Shown here: one piece after another, positions 33,461 to 38,296 of the stretch
Numbering within the stretch: the stretch's first letter is position 1
How the letters are laid out: the number at the start of each line of letters is the position of its first letter
Assembly: GCF_003182135.1 (NCBI RefSeq)
Contig: NZ_QGTL01000023.1
Span: forward strand, 1-38,296
Direction: 5' to 3'
Source of the DNA: Nocardia neocaledoniensis
GTDB lineage: Bacteria; Actinomycetota; Actinomycetes; Mycobacteriales; Mycobacteriaceae
Length of the DNA stretch: 38,296 bases
Made by a program: the position numbers and the translations under genes
Notes under the pieces: generated by a model
The model's input: the letters and a program-made list of their open reading frames with translations, nothing else
The model's database searches: none
What the model was told of the DNA's origin: nothing

Positions 33461-35215
33461 ATGAACGGCGACAACCCCGCGCTCACCGTGACCGCGCTGG
33501 TGCTGGCCGCCCTCGCCACGATCGGCATCGGCTTCTACGGAGTCCGCCTGTCGCGCACGACCTCGGACTTCCTCGTCGCCTCCCGCACGGTCGGCTCCCG
33601 CTGGAACGCCGCCGCGATCTCGGGCGAATATCTCTCGGCCGCTTCCTTTCTCGGCGTGGCCGGGCTCATCGCCAAATACGGCGCCGACGCGCTGTGGTAT
33701 CCGGTGGGGTTCACCGCGGGCTATCTGGGCCTGTTGATGTTCGTCGCCGCTCCCCTGCGCCGCTCCGGCGCCTACACCGTCCCCGATTTCGCCGAGTTCC
33801 GGCTCGGCTCGATCCGGTTGCGGCGCATGGCCGCCGGGCTCGTCGTGGTGGTCTGCGCGGTCTACCTGATTCCGCAGTTCCAGGGCGCGGGGCTCACCCT
33901 GCACATCCTGCTCGGTGCGCCGTCCTGGGTGGGGGCCGTGGCGGTGGGGGCGATCGTGCTCGTGAACGTGATCGGCGGCGGCATGCGGTCGGTGACCATG
34001 GTGCAGGCGTTCCAGTACTGGCTGAAGCTGACGGCGGTGGCGGTGCCGGCGCTGGTGCTGGGCATGCATTTCCTCGCCGACGAACGTCCGGTCGGCACCG
34101 CGGCGCCGTCGACGGTCGACGAGCGCACCAGCGTGGACATCTCGACGGACGTGGTCGTGCATCTCGACGTCTCCCAGCAGGTGGTCGTGCACGGCACCCT
34201 CGACGGCCGCACGGAGGACGGACCGGTCCTGCTCACCCCCGGCGACCACACCCTCGCCGCGGGCACCGAACTCGTCCTCGACGCAGGCGCGGCGGTACCC
34301 GTGGTGGCCGGCGCGCCCGCCGACGGCGCCAGCTGGGTCGCGCCCGGCGGCGGATTCGGCAGCGAACATCCGCAGTACCAGGTGTTCTCGCTGATCGTGG
34401 CGACCTTTTTGGGCACCATGGGGCTACCCCATGTGCTGGTGCGCTTCTACACCAACCGGGACGGCCCCTCGGCGCGGCGGACCGCGCTGACGGTGATCGG
34501 CCTGGTCGGCCTGTTCTATCTGTTCCCGATCCTGCTCGGCGTCTTCGCCCGGCTGTACGTGCCGCAGTTGCTGATCACCGGCGCCTCGGACGCGGCCGTG
34601 GTGCTGCTGCCCGGCTCGGTGCTGGGCGGGCTCGGCGGACAACTGCTCGCCGCGCTGGCCGCCGCGGGCGCGATCGCGGCGTTCCTGTCGACCTCGTCCG
34701 GGTTGCTCGTCAGCCTCGCCGGCGTGCTCAGCACCGATGTGCTGCGCGGCCGGATCCGGGACTTCCGCGCCGCCGCGCTCGTCGCCGGCCTGGTCCCGCT
34801 GACGCTGGCGCTCACCGTCGCCTCCCTGGATCTGTCCCGCACGGTCGCGCTCGCGTTCTCGGTCGCCGCCTCGACCCTGTGCCCGCTGCTGGTCCTCGGC
34901 ATCTGGTGGCGCGGGCTCACCGCGGCGGGCGCGGCGAGCGGACTGCTCACCGGCGGCGTCACCGCGGGCGGGGCGACCGTGGTCGCGGTGCTCGGCGGCG
35001 TCTCCCCCGAGGTGGCGGGCGGCTGGGCCGCGGCGATCGTCGACTATCCGGGCGCGGTCAGCGTGCCGTTGGCGTTCGCGGTGACGATCGTGGTGAGCCT
35101 GCTGACCAGGAAGCAGGACAAGCGCGCGATCGCCGGGATCTTCCTGCGCATGCATGCGCCCGAGCGGCTCGGGATGAGCGCCGATCGCGAGCCGGAGTCC
35201 GCCGCGAACCGGTGA
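33461..35215 (+). CDS. sodium/solute symporter with extended outer loop
   Basis: The 584-aa product belongs to the SSS family, ActP/MctC branch: TSDFLVASRTVGSRWNAAAISGEYLSAASFLGVAG is the signature of helices 1-2, with GGMRSVTMVQAFQYWLK and TMGLPHVLVRFYT later. Thirteen helices are expected. Residues ~206-304, between helices 6 and 7, form a ~100-residue hydrophilic, beta-rich insert (VDISTDVVVHLDVSQQVVVH and similar), about twice as long as in the paralogue at 35720. By family it imports acetate, pyruvate or related acids with sodium. ATG at 33461 has GGAG eight bases upstream. Confidence 0.88.
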   Translation: MNGDNPALTVTALVLAALATIGIGFYGVRLSRTTSDFLVASRTVGSRWNAAAISGEYLSAASFLGVAGLIAKYGADALWYPVGFTAGYLGLLMFVAAPLRRSGAYTVPDFAEFRLGSIRLRRMAAGLVVVVCAVYLIPQFQGAGLTLHILLGAPSWVGAVAVGAIVLVNVIGGGMRSVTMVQAFQYWLKLTAVAVPALVLGMHFLADERPVGTAAPSTVDERTSVDISTDVVVHLDVSQQVVVHGTLDGRTEDGPVLLTPGDHTLAAGTELVLDAGAAVPVVAGAPADGASWVAPGGGFGSEHPQYQVFSLIVATFLGTMGLPHVLVRFYTNRDGPSARRTALTVIGLVGLFYLFPILLGVFARLYVPQLLITGASDAAVVLLPGSVLGGLGGQLLAALAAAGAIAAFLSTSSGLLVSLAGVLSTDVLRGRIRDFRAAALVAGLVPLTLALTVASLDLSRTVALAFSVAASTLCPLLVLGIWWRGLTAAGAASGLLTGGVTAGGATVVAVLGGVSPEVAGGWAAAIVDYPGAVSVPLAFAVTIVVSLLTRKQDKRAIAGIFLRMHAPERLGMSADREPESAANR

Positions 35216-35223
35216 TCTCGCGC

Positions 35224-35278
35224 CGACCGTTCGTCGCGTCACAGCGACCGTTCACCGCACGAGCGGCCACCTTCACCG
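35224..35278 (+). promoter_or_regulatory. LytTR-type operator: 9-bp direct repeats at 21-bp period
   Basis: CGACCGTTC occurs at 35224-35232 and again, identical, at 35245-35253, start to start 21 bases (9-bp boxes, 12-bp gap). A third, weaker copy lies at 35266-35274: its TTCACCG tail (35272-35278) matches TTCACCG of copy 2 (35251-35257), again 21 bases on. Two boxes about two helix turns apart is the known LytTR site design (AgrA, VirR, ComE). The array ends about 20 bases before a possible -35 (TTCTGC, 35298) with TACGGT at 35321, the place expected for an activator of the MctBC-like unit. Confidence 0.7.
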
Positions 35279-35297
35279 AGTGACCCAGGCCACACCA

Positions 35298-35326
35298 TTC
35301 TGCGGCCCCGCGCGGCGCCTTACGGT
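35298..35326 (+). promoter_or_regulatory. possible promoter of mctBC-like unit
   Basis: TTCTGC (35298-35303), a 17-base spacer and TACGGT (35321-35326) would start transcription near 35333. The poor -35 fits an activator-dependent promoter. Confidence 0.4.
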
Positions 35327-35366
35327 CGTTGCACGCATCACACTCCTCACGCTAGGACCACCCAGC

Positions 35367-35723
35367 ATGACCGAAACCGACACCGAAGAAGCGCCCGACC
35401 GGCGCACGCCGAGTGCCGAGGAATGGCTCGCCGTGCAGGCGAGCCCGCAGTTCCAGGATCTGCGTACTCGCCTGCGCCGCTTCGTCTTCCCGATGACCGC
35501 GCTGTTCCTGCTGTGGTACCTGAGCTATGTGGTGCTCGGCGCCTACGCGCACGACTTCATGGCCACCGAGGTCTTCGGCAACATCAACGTGGGTCTGCTG
35601 CTCGGGCTCGGGCAGTTCGTCTCCACGTTCCTCATCACCGGGCTCTACGTCCGTTTCGCCAATCGTGAGCTGGACCCGCGCGCCGCGGCCATTCGCGAGT
35701 CTCTCGAGGAGGGCCGCGCGTGA
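35367..35723 (+). CDS. DUF485 small membrane protein (MctB-like)
   Basis: The 118-aa product is a DUF485 protein: a soluble N-terminus with WLAVQASPQFQDLRTRLRRFVFPMT, two membrane helices (ALFLLWYLSYVVLGAYAHDF and the GLGQFVSTFLITGLYV segment) and a charged tail NRELDPRAAAIRESLEEG. DUF485 genes sit directly before ActP/MctC symporters; in Corynebacterium glutamicum MctB accompanies MctC. The molecular role of the subunit is not settled. ATG at 35367 has AGGA upstream. The stop overlaps the symporter GTG as GTGA. Confidence 0.9.
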   Translation: MTETDTEEAPDRRTPSAEEWLAVQASPQFQDLRTRLRRFVFPMTALFLLWYLSYVVLGAYAHDFMATEVFGNINVGLLLGLGQFVSTFLITGLYVRFANRELDPRAAAIRESLEEGRA

Positions 35724-37354
35724 ACATCCTCGCCGCGGATACGACGGTGGGTAACCCCATCGCCAATATCGCCATCTTCGCGCTGTTCGTCGCGGTCACC
35801 ATGGTCGTGGTGATCCGGGCCAGCCGCAACAACGCCAGTGCCGCCGACTATTTCACCGGCGGACGTGGCTTCTCCGGCCCGCAGAACGGCATCGCCATCG
35901 CCGGCGACTACCTCTCGGCGGCCAGCTTCCTCGGCATCGCGGGCGCGATCGCCGTCTACGGCTACGACGGCTTCCTGTACTCGATCGGTTTCCTCGTCGC
36001 CTGGCTGGTGGCGCTGCTGCTGGTGGCCGAGATGCTGCGCAACACCGGCAAATTCACCATGGCCGACGTGCTCAGCTTCCGGCTCAAGGAGGGTCCGGTC
36101 CGCACCGCGGCCGCGCTCACCACGCTGACGGTGTCGCTGTTCTATCTGCTCGCGCAGATGGCGGGCGCGGGCGGCCTGGTCGCGCTGCTGCTCGACATCT
36201 CCTCGCGCGCGGGGCAATCGGTCGTGATCGCGATCGTCGGCGTGCTGATGATCGTGTACGTGCTGGTCGGCGGCATGAAGGGCACCACCTGGGTGCAGAT
36301 CATCAAGGCGGTGCTGCTCATCGCGGGCGCCGCGCTGATGACCGTGCTGGTGCTGGCCAAGTTCGGGTTCAACTTCTCCGACATCCTCGGCGCCGCACAG
36401 CAATCGGTGAGCGAGTCGACCAACAAGGCCGTCGCGGCCCGTGACGTGCTCGCGCCCGGCGCCCAGTACGGCGGCAGCGACACCTCGAAGCTGAACTTCC
36501 TGTCGCTGGGCCTGGCGCTGGTGCTCGGCACCGCGGGTCTGCCGCACGTGCTGATGCGCTTCTACACGGTGCCCACCGCGAAAGAGGCACGGCGCTCGGT
36601 GGTCTGGGCGATCAGTCTGATCGGCGCGTTCTACCTGTTCACCCTGGTGCTCGGGTACGGCGCGGCAGCCATCGTCGGCCCGGACAAGATCCTCGCCGCA
36701 GCGGGTGGCCAGAATTCGGCGGCGCCGCTGCTGGCGTTCGAACTCGGCGGCGTGCTCCTGCTCGGGGTGATCTCGGCGGTCGCGTTCGCGACGATCCTCG
36801 CGGTCGTGGCCGGTCTGACCATCACCGCCTCGGCGTCGTTCGCCCACGACATCTATGCCAGCGTGATCAAGAAGGGCAAGGTCGACGAGGTCAAGCAGGT
36901 GCGGGTCTCGCGGATCACCGCCGTGGTGATCGGTGTGCTCGCGATCGGCCTCGGCATCCTCGCCAACGGCCAGAACATCGCGTTCCTGGTGGCGCTGGCC
37001 TTCGCGGTGGCGGCGGCGGCGAACCTGCCGACGATCCTGTACTCGCTGTTCTGGAAGCGGTTCAACACCACCGGCGCGCTGTGGTCGATGTACGGCGGCC
37101 TGATCTCGACCATCGTTCTCATCGTGTTCTCCCCGGCGGTGTCGGGCACCAAGACCTCGATGATCACCGGTACCGATTTCCACTGGTTCCCGCTGTCGAA
37201 CCCGGGCATCGTCTCGATTCCGCTGGCGTTCGTTCTCGGCATCGTCGGCACGTACCTCGGTGGCCGCGGGGAGCAGGTCGACACCGCCAAGGCCGCGGAG
37301 ATGGAGGTCCGCTCGCTCACCGGTGTCGGTGCGGAGAAGGCGATCTCGCACTGA
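35720..37354 (+). CDS. monocarboxylate sodium/solute symporter (MctC/ActP-like)
   Basis: The 544-aa product has the usual SSS layout of 13 helices and the branch signatures SAADYFTGGRGFSGPQNGIAIAGDYLSAASFLGIAG, GGMKGTTWVQIIKAVLL, GTAGLPHVLMRFYTV and FATILAVVAGLTITASASFAHDIY. It is closer than its neighbour to characterised acetate/pyruvate/propionate importers (E. coli ActP, C. glutamicum MctC). The outer loop between helices 6 and 7 is ~50 residues, without the insert of the paralogue. GTG start overlaps the DUF485 stop. acs follows 73 bases later past a hairpin, so uptake and activation of acetate are adjacent. Confidence 0.92.
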   Translation: MNILAADTTVGNPIANIAIFALFVAVTMVVVIRASRNNASAADYFTGGRGFSGPQNGIAIAGDYLSAASFLGIAGAIAVYGYDGFLYSIGFLVAWLVALLLVAEMLRNTGKFTMADVLSFRLKEGPVRTAAALTTLTVSLFYLLAQMAGAGGLVALLLDISSRAGQSVVIAIVGVLMIVYVLVGGMKGTTWVQIIKAVLLIAGAALMTVLVLAKFGFNFSDILGAAQQSVSESTNKAVAARDVLAPGAQYGGSDTSKLNFLSLGLALVLGTAGLPHVLMRFYTVPTAKEARRSVVWAISLIGAFYLFTLVLGYGAAAIVGPDKILAAAGGQNSAAPLLAFELGGVLLLGVISAVAFATILAVVAGLTITASASFAHDIYASVIKKGKVDEVKQVRVSRITAVVIGVLAIGLGILANGQNIAFLVALAFAVAAAANLPTILYSLFWKRFNTTGALWSMYGGLISTIVLIVFSPAVSGTKTSMITGTDFHWFPLSNPGIVSIPLAFVLGIVGTYLGGRGEQVDTAKAAEMEVRSLTGVGAEKAISH

Positions 37355-37365
37355 TACCAGCCACG

Positions 37366-37396
37366 CCCGGGCCGGTGGTCCCGCCACCGGCCCGGG
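37366..37396 (+). terminator. hairpin between symporter and acs
   Basis: CCCGGGCCGGTGG and its exact complement form a 13-bp stem with a 5-base loop, then TTCT. It lies 11 bases after the symporter stop. It probably ends or attenuates the symporter transcript, so acs may be partly uncoupled from it. Confidence 0.7.
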
Positions 37397-37427
37397 TTCT
37401 ACCCCTGTAGTTCGAAGGAGATTTCCC

Positions 37428-38296
37428 GTGACCGGTGCCGTCACCGACCCCACCCGCCCCGACCACGCGACCAGCTACCCGCCCGCCGCGGCGTTCGTCG
37501 CGCAGGCCAATGCCGATGCCTCGCTCGCCGAGCGCGCGCAGACCGATCGTGACGGTTTCTGGGCCGAGCAGGCGAACCGGTTGCACTGGCACACGCCGTT
37601 CACCCAGGTGCTGGACTGGTCCGACGCCCCGGTCGCGCGCTGGTTCGCCGACGGCGAGCTCAACGTCGCCTACAACTGCGTCGACCGCCACGTCCTCGAC
37701 GGGCACGGCGACCAGGTCGCCATCCACTGGGAGGGCGAACCGGGCGATTCCCGCGACATCACCTATCGCGAACTGCTCGAAGAAGTCTCGCGCGCCGCGA
37801 ACGCGTTCACCGCGCTGGGTCTGGTGGCCGGTGATCGCGTAGCGATCTACATGCCGATGGTCCCCGAGGCCATCGTCTCGATGCTCGCCTGCGCGCGACT
37901 GGGCCTCACCCACTCGGTGGTCTTCGCCGGATTCTCGCCGAGCGCGCTGCGACAGCGGGTCGACGACGCGCGGGCCCGGTTGATCATCACCACCGACGGG
38001 CAGTGGCGGCGGGGCAAGCCGGCGCCCCTGAAGTCGGCGGTGGACGAGGCCCTCGGCGAGGATCCGACCTCCGTCGAGCATGTGCTGGTGGTGCGCCGGA
38101 CCGGGCTGGACGTGCCTTGGACCGAGGTGCGCGACCTGTGGTGGGACGAAACCGTCGCGCTCGCTTCGCCTTCCCACGAAGCCCAGCCCTTCCCCGCCGA
38201 ACACCCCCTGTTCATCCTCTACACCTCCGGCACCACCGGAAAACCCAAGGGCATCCTGCACACCAGCGGCGGCTACCTCACCCAGACCGCCTACAC
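37428..38296 (+). CDS. acs: acetyl-CoA synthetase (partial, 3' end outside window)
   Basis: Acs activates acetate with ATP and CoA to acetyl-CoA through an acetyl-adenylate. The first 289 codons are present, opening VTGAVTDPTRPDHATSYPPA. They include WFADGELNVAYNCVDRHV, the ITYRELLEEVSRAANAF block, IYMPMVPEA, THSVVFAGFS and the adenylate-forming A3 motif YTSGTTGKPKG. The C-terminal domain with the acetylatable lysine lies beyond the edge. The GTG at 37428 is fixed by GAAGGAG seven bases upstream. Propionyl-CoA synthetase is the alternative, but the motif wording favours Acs. Position after an MctC-like importer supports acetate assimilation. Confidence 0.93.
   Translation, partial: MTGAVTDPTRPDHATSYPPAAAFVAQANADASLAERAQTDRDGFWAEQANRLHWHTPFTQVLDWSDAPVARWFADGELNVAYNCVDRHVLDGHGDQVAIHWEGEPGDSRDITYRELLEEVSRAANAFTALGLVAGDRVAIYMPMVPEAIVSMLACARLGLTHSVVFAGFSPSALRQRVDDARARLIITTDGQWRRGKPAPLKSAVDEALGEDPTSVEHVLVVRRTGLDVPWTEVRDLWWDETVALASPSHEAQPFPAEHPLFILYTSGTTGKPKGILHTSGGYLTQTAY

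Overview
The window is high-GC actinobacterial DNA, most likely Nocardia. The first ~87 bases are the 5' end of a 16S rRNA gene on the minus strand, and its CGGTAAGGCCCTTCGGGGTAC variable stretch fits Nocardia better than Rhodococcus. The chromosomal gene content resembles the Mycobacterium tuberculosis neighbourhood as recalled (dnaE1, Ddn-like Rv1558, ilvA, treZ/treY/treX, bioA-bioF-bioD), but here it is rearranged and interrupted. Nothing looks plasmid- or phage-like. I saw no IS element, CRISPR array or tRNA.

Left to right. 1-510: start of an rrn operon with a long leader, a BoxA antitermination element and two candidate promoters. 510-3,720: biotin operon bioA-bioF-bioD (minus) with two TGAAC-N3-GTTCA operators of the BioQ type. 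3,718-4,759: divergent marR/cupin pair around a short palindrome. 4,817-9,366: glgX-treY, glycogen debranching and first step of glycogen-to-trehalose conversion. 9,428-13,555: a membrane protein and NTF2-like gene divergent from a very large LuxR-type ATPase regulator. 13,652-16,784: Ddn-like F420 enzyme, ilvA and a serine beta-lactamase-fold esterase. 16,861-20,647: treZ, completing the TreX/Y/Z route, behind a large membrane protein. 20,706-22,587: tetR and an MFS exporter, each preceded by the same 22-bp operator. 22,814-24,532: GT-C-like membrane protein. 24,635-26,514: NADP-glutamate dehydrogenase and a PNPOx-like protein. 26,577-30,119: dnaE1, the replicative polymerase.

30,337-38,296 is the most interesting part. 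It holds a LytS-type histidine kinase, a LytTR response regulator, two tandem pairs of small membrane protein plus sodium/solute symporter, and acetyl-CoA synthetase. The second pair resembles the monocarboxylate (acetate/pyruvate/propionate) importer MctBC. Directly upstream of it are two identical 9-bp direct repeats, plus a partial third, at exact 21-bp steps. That is the geometry LytTR proteins bind. The locus therefore reads as a self-contained sense-import-activate circuit for short organic acids. A damaged acetyltransferase gene lies antisense between kinase and regulator.

Two layout habits recur. Many genes start 6-7 bases after a TANNNT -10 box with no ribosome binding site, which implies leaderless mRNAs. 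Several gene ends carry perfect 11-13-bp GC hairpins without a T-tract.
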